A stretch of 64,000 bases of DNA, taken from positions 682,001 through 746,000 of the forward strand of contig JAPFFF010000009.1 in assembly GCA_039105265.1 (NCBI GenBank), in the 5' to 3' direction. The DNA is from Tritrichomonas musculus (lineage: Eukaryota; Parabasalia; Tritrichomonadida; Tritrichomonadidae). The position numbers were made by a program, and so were the translations under genes. Shown in pieces: positions 21,318 through 33,108 of the stretch. Every line of letters begins with the position of its first letter. Position 1 is the stretch's first letter. The notes below the pieces were generated by a model. The model was not told where the DNA came from and did not search any database. It saw only the letters and a list, made by a program, of their open reading frames with translations.

Positions 21318-21486
21318 TTTTAGATGAGATAAAAAATTAAATAAAAATATACCTGCCATTATTCTGATAGCTATTAGAATGCTGAGAATTCAGTGTGAAA
21401 ACTCCTGCTAAAATGTGATGTTCTAAAATCATTGGAAAACGAACAAAAAGGGCGTAGTCCTTTTTGGGCGTTTTCAATATACTACT
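21318..21486 (-). repeat. right terminal inverted repeat of Polinton A
   Basis: Inverted copy of 10750-10918 with one substitution. It ends ACTACT at 21486, followed by AAATT. It holds the second terminal TTATCTCATCTAAA motif (21319-21332, minus strand). Confidence 0.9.
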
Positions 21487-21690
21487 AAATTTAAGTGAAT
21501 CAGATACAATTTTTTTAAAAAAAATACCGGCAAAAAACCTGACGTTCGATACAAATTTTCCATTTTTGTATCGATACTTCGGTTTTTTATCGATATATAC
21601 CGTTACCGGCGGTTAGAGCCGGTAATATCGATATTTTACCGGAAAAATAACCGCTACCGGAGAGGATCGATACACAACCCTGATATATAA

Positions 21691-22259
21691 AATAAATATT
21701 TAGCCATAAATACTTTAAATATTAATAATTCGCATATTTTAAATTTGACGGTTGGGTCCCATTTTTTTTATAATTTTTTTTAAAAAACATCAAAAAAATT
21801 ATTAAAAACCATTTTATATACAATAAAATACTCAATACTTCATAAATAATTTAAAATATCTGAGAAATTTCTATTTTTTTAAAGCGGGAGTCCCCCCTTA
21901 AAGTGCATAATTTTTTATTCCCACAACTATTTCATTAACTGTATAGTTTATTTTCAATATCTCAAAATTTATTTTGTTCCAAAAAGTTTTATTTATGAAC
22001 TTATAGTTAAAATATCATATATATTATTATACTGTTGTGTTAAAATTACTTTTTTATGTTAATGACATAATATCTAATGAAATTTTTGTGTGATCAGATA
22101 AGGAAATGTGATTTTTTTAATTTAATTATATTAAAAATATAAAATACAATATATTCATGCATTTTTTTAAACAAAAATCATTCATAAACTTTATTTTGTC
22201 AATGCTTTTTTAAAAAAAAAATTTCTGAAAATAATCGAACCAAATTCTTTTTATGAAAA
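21691..22259. other. AT-rich spacer, no gene seen
   Basis: Very AT-rich sequence with homopolymer runs. I see no coding frame and no recognisable repeat except AT-rich low complexity. Confidence 0.5.
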
Positions 22260-22435
22260 TGGGCAGCTCCAGGCAATTGCCCAAAAAAGTGGAAACGGGC
22301 ACTGCTTCGCCCGAAAAAACGTAAATAACCGTTTTTCCCGGGCAGCCCATTTTGCCCGTAAATTTGCCCGGGCATGCCCGGGCAGTACGTTTATTTCGGG
22401 CCCATTGCCCGCCCGGTGCCCGTTTCCCATCCCTA
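22260..22435. repeat. GC-rich hAT-type terminal fragment
   Basis: This stretch is rich in GCCCGGGC and CGGGCA motifs and ends CCCGTTTCCCATCCCTA. The inverse, TAGGGATGGGAAACGGGC, looks like the terminus of a hAT-type element. It stands out sharply from the AT-rich surroundings. Its other end is not evident, so it is probably a fragment or a short non-autonomous copy. Confidence 0.5.
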
Positions 22436-22746
22436 CTAACTATACTTTAGTTGATCCAAATCCGGAATAAGATATTTGGAAATCTTTCAGTATATATAAA
22501 AAAAAATCATATCATTTAAACAAAATCAATCAATGAAACAAGAATCTTGTAAACATTTATTTATTTTGAGTTGGTTTGATTTCATGTAAAATTACTACCT
22601 TGTAATTTTGCCTTTAAAAATTGAAAAGAAATTGAGGGGAACATTCAAATTTGAAATTAACCAAAGATTATAAAATCTGTAATTATATTAACATTATTTG
22701 TTATTTTGAAATAAATTTGGAGATAAAGAAATAATAATAAATAATA
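22436..22746. other. AT-rich spacer, no gene seen
   Basis: AT-rich sequence between the GC-rich fragment and the target duplication of the palindromic element. Nothing is recognised in it. Confidence 0.5.
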
Positions 22747-22756
22747 TCTGTGAGGG

Positions 22757-25700
22757 GGGACTATTTCACCTAAGTACTCAATTTTTCACTTAAGTTATCA
22801 AAAATTGAAAAGGTAAAAAAAATAATATCTCCAATTGATAAAGAAAAAATATTTAGTATCATTTTTCCTCTCAAAAACATATCATTAAAAAATTCCAAAA
22901 TGTTAAGCGCTGCAGCATTTATAGAGTAAGAAGCCGAAAAAAATATATATTAATCGGGGTTCCGTGGAGATTACAATGACGCAATTTTTATCCCAAAATT
23001 CCTTTTTCAAATATAATATCTAATTTAATCGCAACAAACTCCACGAGAAAAAAGTTTGTAAGTACCAGGACATTGTAGACAATTGAGTTTTACGTCGAAC
23101 TTTGCGATATAAAATGCTAATTCGTATATTTTTAGATCAGCGATTTATATCTAATAATTTAATTTTCTTGTTTCATTGTTGAAATAGATAGAAAATCTCC
23201 TCGAATAATATTCTTTATCATTTTTTACATATTATACTAGCTTTAAACGTTATAAAAAACCCTCTGAATATATACGATTATTCTATAATATTCATAAACC
23301 AATCAGTAAATTGCTAACAAAAACATATTAAAATATATATATGTGAATCAATATTAGAAAATATGTAAATCATTTTTTCTTATTTTATTTTTTTGATGTA
23401 GAAAAATGAAGATTATGATTAAATCAAAACTTATTATAAACGTATTTGGTATTAAATCAAGATATATTACTGTATTTATTTAAAGTATTTTGATTTTTAT
23501 ATTATTTGGAATATATTTGAGTAGTATATAAATTGTTTTTACTAGAAAAATCTATATCATATTTTGATATATCAACATTTTAAAATTATTTTTTTTTTTC
23601 TATAACTTATTTAAATTTTTCAATAATTATTTGTAATTTTGAGAAAAGTTTATATCAGTTGATGAATATTTTAAATCAATTTTTTGAGATAATGCCTTTT
23701 ATCGGCAACTTTTTGTGATGTTTTTATTGAATGAAGATTAAGAATTATTGACATAGAAAAAGTAGGAAAGTAAAATAATTATATAAAATCAAAATATCTT
23801 AATATTAGCTTTGTATAATAATAATATTTAAATCTAAATTAGATGTTATATAATATATAATACTAAATTTTGCTGCATAATAAATAAGTATTTAATTAAA
23901 ATAGTTTTTTAATAGATATTGTTTGAAAACAAAAATATTCATAAATACATTATGTGGAATAAAGATTACTAAATTTTTAAGTGGATAATTATCAATATAA
24001 GTTGTAAAATAACCTATTTTATAATCGAGAAAGGAGCAAGGGTAACCGTTTTTCGTACGTTAAGAAGCCTTAAAAAAGCATTTATATCTTATTATAAGAA
24101 CAAGAAAAAACAATATTTTTTAAATATATTGATTATTTATATTAGATAAAATAATCCTTAATGATACATTACATAATTATTTCAAGTGTGATGAAATTAA
24201 TGACTAATGATATTTTTTTTGATCATCCAAAGGACTTGTAGATTAATGGTTTTGACATTCTATTTTAGTGCTAAATGATAAAATGATATTATGTCTTTTA
24301 AATAAAATTTATAGTAGACTTATAAAATTCCATATCGCATTTTTTATTTTTGAAATCCTGGGGAATAATCCTTTCTGTTGAGTGTTTATTTACATTAATA
24401 TTTTATTTTGTCGACGATTGGTGTTAATAATTCTATTATATTATAATTAATGTTTTTTTAATAAGGAATTGTTATTACAAAATATAATTTTTTTAATATA
24501 TATTTATTTAATAAAGCATATTAAATATATTATTTTCATTTTGGAGTTGAAATGGAAATAATTGCATGAATATTTATGTTCATTAAAAATCAAAGTTTTC
24601 GGGGGAATAATAACAAATAGTTGTTATATAAAATCATATCAAGCAAATATAATTATTTATCAGCTGAATAAATCAATTAATTGCGATATTTATGAATTTT
24701 AATGATGTTTAGAGGTTCTATGATTTTTAATTATTAAATTTTAATAATAAAATAGACTATCATCTTTAATATAGGGAAATTTCATTTCCAAAATAACTAA
24801 GCACATAAGTAAATTCAGAATTAAAAATGAATAAAAAAAAAAATTGAGTAGTGCAAATTTTTAACACAAAAACTCATAGTATAATTTGTTTGTATTTTTC
24901 ATAAGTACATATAATATTTTATATAATATATAATAGTTTTTTTATCTAAAATATCTCTATAATTTATTTATATTATTGAGATAAAAATGTTTTATTCAAA
25001 ATAAATCTAATTTGAATGCCTATTCAAATATTTTTTTCTCTCAATTTTTTCTTTTCAAATTTAAGTTTTATCGTTTTACAAATTTTTCTTGATGGGATAT
25101 TAATATTTTTTAAATATTCTTGTATATTTAATCATATATATAGTTTTAAAAAATAATTACTCATAAGGTATTTTAAATCAATTTATATATTTGCTTGGGA
25201 GAATGCATAAAACTAATGATCGAGTGTAACTTATCATGACTCTAATATAAAATTGGTAGTTGTGATTTGAGATTTAGTCGAATAAATAGATTTAATATAC
25301 GCATATATATCTAATATATTGTTTTCGAATGATTTGGTATGTTGAATTTGGGACAATATTTGATTTAATAGCATCAGTAATTATTTCAAAAAACTGATTA
25401 TATCTCAGCCATTTTGTAAAAATATTGAGTCTCGCATGGTTTATTCTAATTATATTAGCAGATACTTTTAAATCATCATATGGTCTATCTTGAATTATTT
25501 GAAATTGAGAATCTCCAAATTTCATCGATTGCCCTTAATCAAATCATAAAAGTAATATTTATATATAAATATTATTATATTATTTATAAATAAAATAAAA
25601 TTTTGAATTTATTAATTATATAACGCAAAAAAAGGCAAACAACGAGAAAAAATAGCCCATTCAATAAGTTAACTCTCCTCTTCAATTTGTCAACTTTTTG

Positions 25701-27119
25701 AATTATTTTTATACTTTGATATTTTTCTTTCATTTGTCGGTAAATCGATTTATTTCTGTGATTTTACACAACTTCTATCAAACATGTAAAAACGTTTAGA
25801 ATTAAAATTCGTACGTTAGTTCTGAAAAGTTAAACTTTTTGATAACTTGGATTTTTTTAAAACGATAGATTCTTTTCTGGTCCATATAAAGTTTACTTAA
25901 AAACCAATATACTATATAATATTTCAATATGAAGTCGAAACGATTTTCAATAACCTCTAAAGTGGTGCTTCTTTTAATAGAGGTAATTTCAAGATCTTTT
26001 TCTCAAAATTGAAATAAAATATGCGAAAATGGTCTATAATATATATATATAAACGTTATTATATAATAACAACATTATGAAATTCAAATTTCAGTTCAAA
26101 TCATTGAGATATTTGAAAACTTTTTTATTAAACTTTTTCATTTCCACTGGAAATTTTCAAGAAGGGAATCATTTTAAACTGTATAAAAAAACTTAAATCT
26201 CCAGTGTGGAATTTTTATGACATTAAATAAATTAAAACATATATTGAAAAGAAAATTAAACCTTTTGGAAATAATTGATATAAAATCTGAAAATTAACAT
26301 AAAATGTAATTTTAATGAAGAAATCATAAGTGTCAATGTTTAAAAAATAAAATTATAATTTTCTTTAATGAAACCCTTTATTCAATTTTTATGATAAGAT
26401 AAATGCTAACATCTAGAGTTTCGATTTGTTATTCCAAAGTAAATTTAATAAATATAAATATAATAAATAAGATATTTTTAATTATTTTGACAACTTAAAT
26501 GATTATAATTCTTCAAATTTGTCTAATAATTTTATTCTTTTTCTAAAATGACAAGTAGGCTTGTTATTTTCCGATTCTCGAGATTGATAATTGATTGACT
26601 TTTCGATATCGATACATAAATACGCACTGATTCTCGAGATCGATTTCAGAGATCGAGAATTTTACGAATTTCCAGTAGCAACTTTTTGAGAGCTAGATTA
26701 ATTGAATTTAATTTCGCTCACTTTTTCATGAACAATGCTTCAATGAAAATGGATTATTTTTAAAAAGTTTGAATTATCATATTCATAATGCTATTATATG
26801 AGTTGTTTAAATTCGCATATTAACCATATCATATGACAAAATAATAACCACTTCTTCATTTTAATTTACTTTTTCTTTTAATTGAAAGGTTATGTTGGTT
26901 ATATTTTTTAGAGAAAAAGTTGATATGCCTCGTGCTTTAAAAAAATGCTAAAATGAGTGAAAAAATGAGGGAAAGAATCAAAATTTAGGATTTGGTGGTT
27001 GCTACAGGCAACAACAGTGATAGGTATCACGATATTTATTATGTGTAGCAATCAAAACCTTAAACTTGAACCTTGTCCAGAGATAATGTTTGACAAAGAC
27101 TTAACTGGCAGCAATCTTA
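22757..27119 (+). repeat. left arm of long inverted repeat
   Basis: Pairs with 28745-33108 in inverted orientation. It is very AT-rich. Apart from a 77-codon frame near its middle and an Arg/Ser-poor open stretch running out of its inner end, I see no coding sequence. A sub-segment at about 26570-26690 with CTCGAGA and ATCGAGA motifs may be an older small element captured in the arm. Confidence 0.9.
25292..25525 (-). CDS. 77-codon frame in left arm (doubtful)
   Basis: The frame opens MKFGDSQFQIIQDRPYDD and ends IRRKQYIRYICVY. An identical copy lies at 30339-30572 in the other arm. The composition is less biased than expected from random AT-rich DNA, so it may be an exon fragment captured by the transposon. 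I recognise no family, and identity between the copies only reflects identity of the arms. Confidence 0.25.
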   Translation of the reverse strand: MKFGDSQFQIIQDRPYDDLKVSANIIRINHARLNIFTKWLRYNQFFEIITDAIKSNIVPNSTYQIIRKQYIRYICVY

Positions 27120-27274
27120 GCAAAGATCTTATCACTGTTGCTAGAGAAAAAGTTTTTACGATAGAATTTGACGATTCTGATTATGCTAACATACTTGAAC
27201 CCAAAATATTTACATTTATAAAGGATATTAATCTTAGAGATGTATATAAATGCGATGTTATAGATTTGTTATAG
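26999..27274 (+). pseudogene. captured gene fragment, part 1
   Basis: An open stretch crosses the inner end of the left arm into the centre. It begins with a hydrophobic segment (ATTVIGITIFIMC, possibly signal-like) followed by a plausible soluble domain (CPEIMFDKDLTGSNLSKDLITVAREKVFTI...). The first 40 codons are repeated in the right arm (28745 onwards, minus strand), where the frame is cut off. A possible splice acceptor, AATTTAG, precedes it near 26988. It has no family I can name. It reads like a host gene fragment carried by the transposon. Confidence 0.35.
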
Positions 27275-28744
27275 GTATAAAAAATAACACAGGACTTGTT
27301 TCATAATGCATTAGAACTTAAGAAAATGATTCTGTATAAGGTAATGATCCATCAAGTATTACGTATATTAAGCACTTTAGCATACCTGGAATAGATATAG
27401 CTCAAGACCCAGATATAGCTATCGTGAAATATGTAAAAAACTTAGTAAAAAACAAGAGCAATAATAATTATGAAACATTAAAGACAAAATTAGATGAAAT
27501 GGAGAATAATTTGTGGAAGCATTTTTATTATGTATTTACACTTTGTGATGACCAAACGATAGATAACATTTTTTATTCAGATAATACTTCAACAAAAGAA
27601 TTTGGTTTAGAATTTTATTAAGATTTTATTTTTAACAAGAAAGAATATTTAGTGATGATGATTAGAACCAATATTATAAAAGGGAAAACTTATATTGATG
27701 AAATTTATGGTCCTACAAGATTTATAGAATTAAATGATTTTGAGTATACTAATTTTGATAATATTTAACGTTATGGACGGCACAATTATAATTATAATAT
27801 AAAGTAACCACGCTTATAATAATTATCATAATAATAATAAAATAGATATATAGCAGTAGTGAACCGTAGGCTAGGCCAAATAAAATGCCCCAGCCTACCA
27901 CTACTCCAAGGGCTCCCACCCCTGGACCCCGCCTTACAAAGTCTTCAAAAAGCTCCAACAGTCCATATAATTCAAAAAGTTGGTAACAAAAAAATTCTAA
28001 GCAAAAAGTTTTATGGTCTCGTTATCAAAATTATTTTAGGGCAAATAATCTACCTAAACCAATTTATGGGATAAAGACGAGGTTGATGTTAATATTCTTA
28101 ATATTTTCATCATGAATGTAACGTTATGGACGGCACAAATGGACGTCCTTATATCGAAGATTGTGCCAGAGCTATATGGTGCAAGTGTTAAGGACAGGCT
28201 TAACGAAGTATTATAAATATGATTACAAATATTTTTATAAGCGTGGTTACTTTTATTTCGAAAATAACTGATGTAGAAATGGGGGATGGAGATTCCATGG
28301 AAAATACATATAAATGCTATAAGCTGATAGAATAGGTGAACTGGCACCTCCAGATGATCCCAATATCGATCAATAATTTCTTAATGAGATAGAAAATGAC
28401 TGACAAGAAAAGGAAATAATTGTTTTTGTTGAAATAAGAATTCCAAGTCAAGAATATTAAAATGATTTTTTAAATCAAATAACTGTTTAATTTGACAAGA
28501 ATATAAGTAATAAGATCAAATGATATTTTTTTTAATATGGAGCTACAATATTATCAATTGTTTCACGGCAAAACAATGTGAAAAGCTTTATATAAATTAA
28601 ACTATATAAAGTTTAAGATGGAATGAACAAAATATCTCTGAAAACTTTATTAGTTCAATTAGGAATGAAAACAAAAGCAATTAATGATAATTTATTAACT
28701 AAATAAAAGTTTTATTTCCTTTTATATAAAATATAATTTAAAAA
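27120..28744. other. unique centre of the palindromic element
   Basis: This 1625-bp spacer between the arms contains decayed coding sequence to about 27768. A 19-bp direct repeat AACGTTATGGACGGCACAA lies at 27767-27785 and 28120-28138. An inverted pair, AAAGTAACCACGCTTATAA (27801-27819) against 28235-28253, sits inside these. A GC-rich piece at 27855-27905 resembles a Polinton terminus. The layout suggests smaller elements inserted in older cargo. Confidence 0.6.
27424..27768 (+). pseudogene. captured gene fragment, part 2
   Basis: A coding-like stretch runs KYVKNLVKNKSNNNYETLKT, then LDEMENNLWKHFYYVFTL, an in-frame TAA at 27619-27621, then continues in the same frame with KEYLVMMIRTNIIKGKTYID and TRFIELNDFEYTNFDNI, stopping at 27766-27768. 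Coding-like sequence after the stop suggests a nonsense change in a former gene, probably the same one as part 1. The family is unknown. A host gene or transposon cargo origin is inferred. Confidence 0.35.
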
Positions 28745-31700
28745 TAAGATTGCTGCCAGTTAAGTCTTTGTCAAACATTATCTCTGGACAAGGTTCAAGT
28801 TTAAGGTTTTGATTGCTACACATAATAAATATCGTGATACCTATCACTGTTGTTGCCTGTAGCAACCACCAAATCCTAAATTTTGATTCTTTCCCTCATT
28901 TTTTCACTCATTTTAGCATTTTTTTAAAGCACGAGGCATATCAACTTTTTCTCTAAAAAATATAACCAACATAACCTTTCAATTAAAAGAAAAAGTAAAT
29001 TAAAATGAAGAAGTGGTTATTATTTTGTCATATGATATGGTTAATATGCGAATTTAAACAACTCATATAATAGCATTATGAATATGATAATTCAAACTTT
29101 TTAAAAATAATCCATTTTCATTGAAGCATTGTTCATGAAAAAGTGAGCGAAATTAAATTCAATTAATCTAGCTCTCAAAAAGTTGCTACTGGAAATTCGT
29201 AAAATTCTCGATCTCTGAAATCGATCTCGAGAATCAGTGCGTATTTATGTATCGATATCGAAAAGTCAATCAATTATCAATCTCGAGAATCGGAAAATAA
29301 CAAGCCTACTTGTCATTTTAGAAAAAGAATAAAATTATTAGACAAATTTGAAGAATTATAATCATTTAAGTTGTCAAAATAATTAAAAATATCTTATTTA
29401 TTATATTTATATTTATTAAATTTACTTTGGAATAACAAATCGAAACTCTAGATGTTAGCATTTATCTTATCATAAAAATTGAATAAAGGGTTTCATTAAA
29501 GAAAATTATAATTTTATTTTTTAAACATTGACACTTATGATTTCTTCATTAAAATTACATTTTATGTTAATTTTCAGATTTTATATCAATTATTTCCAAA
29601 AGGTTTAATTTTCTTTTCAATATATGTTTTAATTTATTTAATGTCATAAAAATTCCACACTGGAGATTTAAGTTTTTTTATACAGTTTAAAATGATTCCC
29701 TTCTTGAAAATTTCCAGTGGAAATGAAAAAGTTTAATAAAAAAGTTTTCAAATATCTCAATGATTTGAACTGAAATTTGAATTTCATAATGTTGTTATTA
29801 TATAATAACGTTTATATATATATATTATAGACCATTTTCGCATATTTTATTTCAATTTTGAGAAAAAGATCTTGAAATTACCTCTATTAAAAGAAGCACC
29901 ACTTTAGAGGTTATTGAAAATCGTTTCGACTTCATATTGAAATATTATATAGTATATTGGTTTTTAAGTAAACTTTATATGGACCAGAAAAGAATCTATC
30001 GTTTTAAAAAAATCCAAGTTATCAAAAAGTTTAACTTTTCAGAACTAACGTACGAATTTTAATTCTAAACGTTTTTACATGTTTGATAGAAGTTGTGTAA
30101 AATCACAGAAATAAATCGATTTACCGACAAATGAAAGAAAAATATCAAAGTATAAAAATAATTCAAAAAGTTGACAAATTGAAGAGGAGAGTTAACTTAT
30201 TGAATGGGCTATTTTTTCTCGTTGTTTGCCTTTTTTTGCGTTATATAATTAATAAATTCAAAATTTTATTTTATTTATAAATAATATAATAATATTTATA
30301 TATAAATATTACTTTTATGATTTGATTAAGGGCAATCGATGAAATTTGGAGATTCTCAATTTCAAATAATTCAAGATAGACCATATGATGATTTAAAAGT
30401 ATCTGCTAATATAATTAGAATAAACCATGCGAGACTCAATATTTTTACAAAATGGCTGAGATATAATCAGTTTTTTGAAATAATTACTGATGCTATTAAA
30501 TCAAATATTGTCCCAAATTCAACATACCAAATCATTCGAAAACAATATATTAGATATATATGCGTATATTAAATCTATTTATTCGACTAAATCTCAAATC
30601 ACAACTACCAATTTTATATTAGAGTCATGATAAGTTACACTCGATCATTAGTTTTATGCATTCTCCCAAGCAAATATATAAATTGATTTAAAATACCTTA
30701 TGAGTAATTATTTTTTAAAACTATATATATGATTAAATATACAAGAATATTTAAAAAATATTAATATCCCATCAAGAAAAATTTGTAAAACGATAAAACT
30801 TAAATTTGAAAAGAAAAAATTGAGAGAAAAAAATATTTGAATAGGCATTCAAATTAGATTTATTTTGAATAAAACATTTTTATCTCAATAATATAAATAA
30901 ATTATAGAGATATTTTAGATAAAAAAACTATTATATATTATATAAAATATTATATGTACTTATGAAAAATACAAACAAATTATACTATGAGTTTTTGTGT
31001 TAAAAATTTGCACTACTCAATTTTTTTTTTTATTCATTTTTAATTCTGAATTTACTTATGTGCTTAGTTATTTTGGAAATGAAATTTCCCTATATTAAAG
31101 ATGATAGTCTATTTTATTATTAAAATTTAATAATTAAAAATCATAGAACCTCTAAACATCATTAAAATTCATAAATATCGCAATTAATTGATTTATTCAG
31201 CTGATAAATAATTATATTTGCTTGATATGATTTTATATAACAACTATTTGTTATTATTCCCCCGAAAACTTTGATTTTTAATGAACATAAATATTCATGC
31301 AATTATTTCCATTTCAACTCCAAAATGAAAATAATATATTTAATATGCTTTATTAAATAAATATATATTAAAAAAATTATATTTTGTAATAACAATTCCT
31401 TATTAAAAAAACATTAATTATAATATAATAGAATTATTAACACCAATCGTCGACAAAATAAAATATTAATGTAAATAAACACTCAACAGAAAGGATTATT
31501 CCCCAGGATTTCAAAAATAAAAAATGCGATATGGAATTTTATAAGTCTACTATAAATTTTATTTAAAAGACATAATATCATTTTATCATTTAGCACTAAA
31601 ATAGAATGTCAAAACCATTAATCTACAAGTCCTTTGGATGATCAAAAAAAATATCATTAGTCATTAATTTCATCACACTTGAAATAATTATGTAATGTAT

Positions 31701-33108
31701 CATTAAGGATTATTTTATCTAATATAAATAATCAATATATTTAAAAAATATTGTTTTTTCTTGTTCTTATAATAAGATATAAATGCTTTTTTAAGGCTTC
31801 TTAACGTACGAAAAACGGTTACCCTTGCTCCTTTCTCGATTATAAAATAGGTTATTTTACAACTTATATTGATAATTATCCACTTAAAAATTTAGTAATC
31901 TTTATTCCACATAATGTATTTATGAATATTTTTGTTTTCAAACAATATCTATTAAAAAACTATTTTAATTAAATACTTATTTATTATGCAGCAAAATTTA
32001 GTATTATATATTATATAACATCTAATTTAGATTTAAATATTATTATTATACAAAGCTAATATTAAGATATTTTGATTTTATATAATTATTTTACTTTCCT
32101 ACTTTTTCTATGTCAATAATTCTTAATCTTCATTCAATAAAAACATCACAAAAAGTTGCCGATAAAAGGCATTATCTCAAAAAATTGATTTAAAATATTC
32201 ATCAACTGATATAAACTTTTCTCAAAATTACAAATAATTATTGAAAAATTTAAATAAGTTATAGAAAAAAAAAAAATAATTTTAAAATGTTGATATATCA
32301 AAATATGATATAGATTTTTCTAGTAAAAACAATTTATATACTACTCAAATATATTCCAAATAATATAAAAATCAAAATACTTTAAATAAATACAGTAATA
32401 TATCTTGATTTAATACCAAATACGTTTATAATAAGTTTTGATTTAATCATAATCTTCATTTTTCTACATCAAAAAAATAAAATAAGAAAAAATGATTTAC
32501 ATATTTTCTAATATTGATTCACATATATATATTTTAATATGTTTTTGTTAGCAATTTACTGATTGGTTTATGAATATTATAGAATAATCGTATATATTCA
32601 GAGGGTTTTTTATAACGTTTAAAGCTAGTATAATATGTAAAAAATGATAAAGAATATTATTCGAGGAGATTTTCTATCTATTTCAACAATGAACCAAGAA
32701 AATTAAATTATTAGATATAAATCGCTGATCTAAAAATATACGAATTAGCATTTTATATCGCAAAGTTCGACGTAAAACTCAATTGTCTACAATGTCCTGG
32801 TACTTACAAACTTTTTTCTCGTGGAGTTTGTTGCGATTAAATTAGATATTATATTTGAAAAAGGAATTTTGGGATAAAAATTGCGTCATTGTAATCTCCA
32901 CGGAACCCCGATTAATATATATTTTTTTCGGCTTCTTACTCTATAAATGCTGCAGCGCTTAACATTTTGGAATTTTTTAATGATATGTTTTTGAGAGGAA
33001 AAATGATACTAAATATTTTTTCTTTATCAATTGGAGATATTATTTTTTTTACCTTTTCAATTTTTGATAACTTAAGTGAAAAATTGAGTACTTAGGTGAA
33101 ATAGTCCC
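28745..33108 (-). repeat. right arm of long inverted repeat
   Basis: Inverted copy of 22757-27119. A single-base difference is visible near 32694 (relative to 23171). It includes the mirror copy of the 77-codon frame at 30339-30572. Confidence 0.9.
30339..30572 (+). CDS. 77-codon frame in right arm (doubtful)
   Basis: Mirror copy of the frame at 25292-25525, identical in translation. It is either a captured exon or chance. Nothing in it matches a family I know. Confidence 0.25.
   Translation: MKFGDSQFQIIQDRPYDDLKVSANIIRINHARLNIFTKWLRYNQFFEIITDAIKSNIVPNSTYQIIRKQYIRYICVY

Larger units (their letters stand above)
10750..21486. mobile_element. Polinton A (compact, 10.7 kb)
   Basis: The terminal inverted repeats are 169 bp (10750-10918 and 21318-21486), with one mismatch seen by eye, and begin AGTAGTATATTG. 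A 5-bp AAATT directly flanks both ends (10745-10749, 21487-21491). Inside are a protein-primed family B polymerase, a retroviral-type integrase and several small genes. I see no packaging ATPase, protease or major capsid gene. One gene region appears broken, about one break. A 900-bp MITE sits between the first gene and the polymerase. The near-identical repeats and long open frames suggest a recent insertion. Confidence 0.85.
10109..21682. mobile_element. non-autonomous hAT-like transposon, split by Polinton A
   Basis: The outer ends read CAGCGTTACCG (left) and, inverted from the right, CAGGGTTGTGTATCG. They are flanked by an identical 8-bp direct repeat, ATATATAA, at 10101-10108 and 21683-21690. 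CAG ends and 8-bp target duplications are typical of hAT transposons. Both flanks are full of ATCGATA and ACCG/CGGT motifs and CGGTTATT runs, so they belong together. Without Polinton A the element is only about 840 bp (10109-10749 plus 21487-21682) and has no coding frame, so it was non-autonomous. The 8-bp match is AT-rich, which weakens it a little as proof. Confidence 0.65.
22757..33108. mobile_element. 10.35-kb long-inverted-repeat transposon (Mutator/Foldback-like)
   Basis: Two arms of about 4.36 kb are near-perfect inverted copies around a 1.6-kb centre. The ends begin GGGACTATTTCACCTAAGTA on both sides. A 10-bp direct repeat, TCTGTGAGGG, flanks the element at 22747-22756 and 33109-33118. 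Target duplications of 9-10 bp with very long terminal repeats fit Mutator-like or Foldback-type DNA transposons. No transposase is visible, so it is probably non-autonomous. The arms differ at at least one base (near 23171 against 32694) and by a 1-nt length change, so this is not a simple mirrored copy of one read. The high arm identity suggests a recent origin or arm-to-arm gene conversion. Confidence 0.8.

Noticed and set aside
27749-28347. Short frames in the palindrome centre (27749-27958 -, 27859-28074 +, 28054-28347 -)
   Set aside because: They cross repeat junctions and low-complexity sequence, have no family features, and are likely chance frames.
22757-33108. Palindrome as an assembly artefact
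   Set aside because: The arms differ by at least one base and one length change, the outer flanks differ, and a 10-bp direct repeat brackets the structure. It is not fully excluded without long reads.
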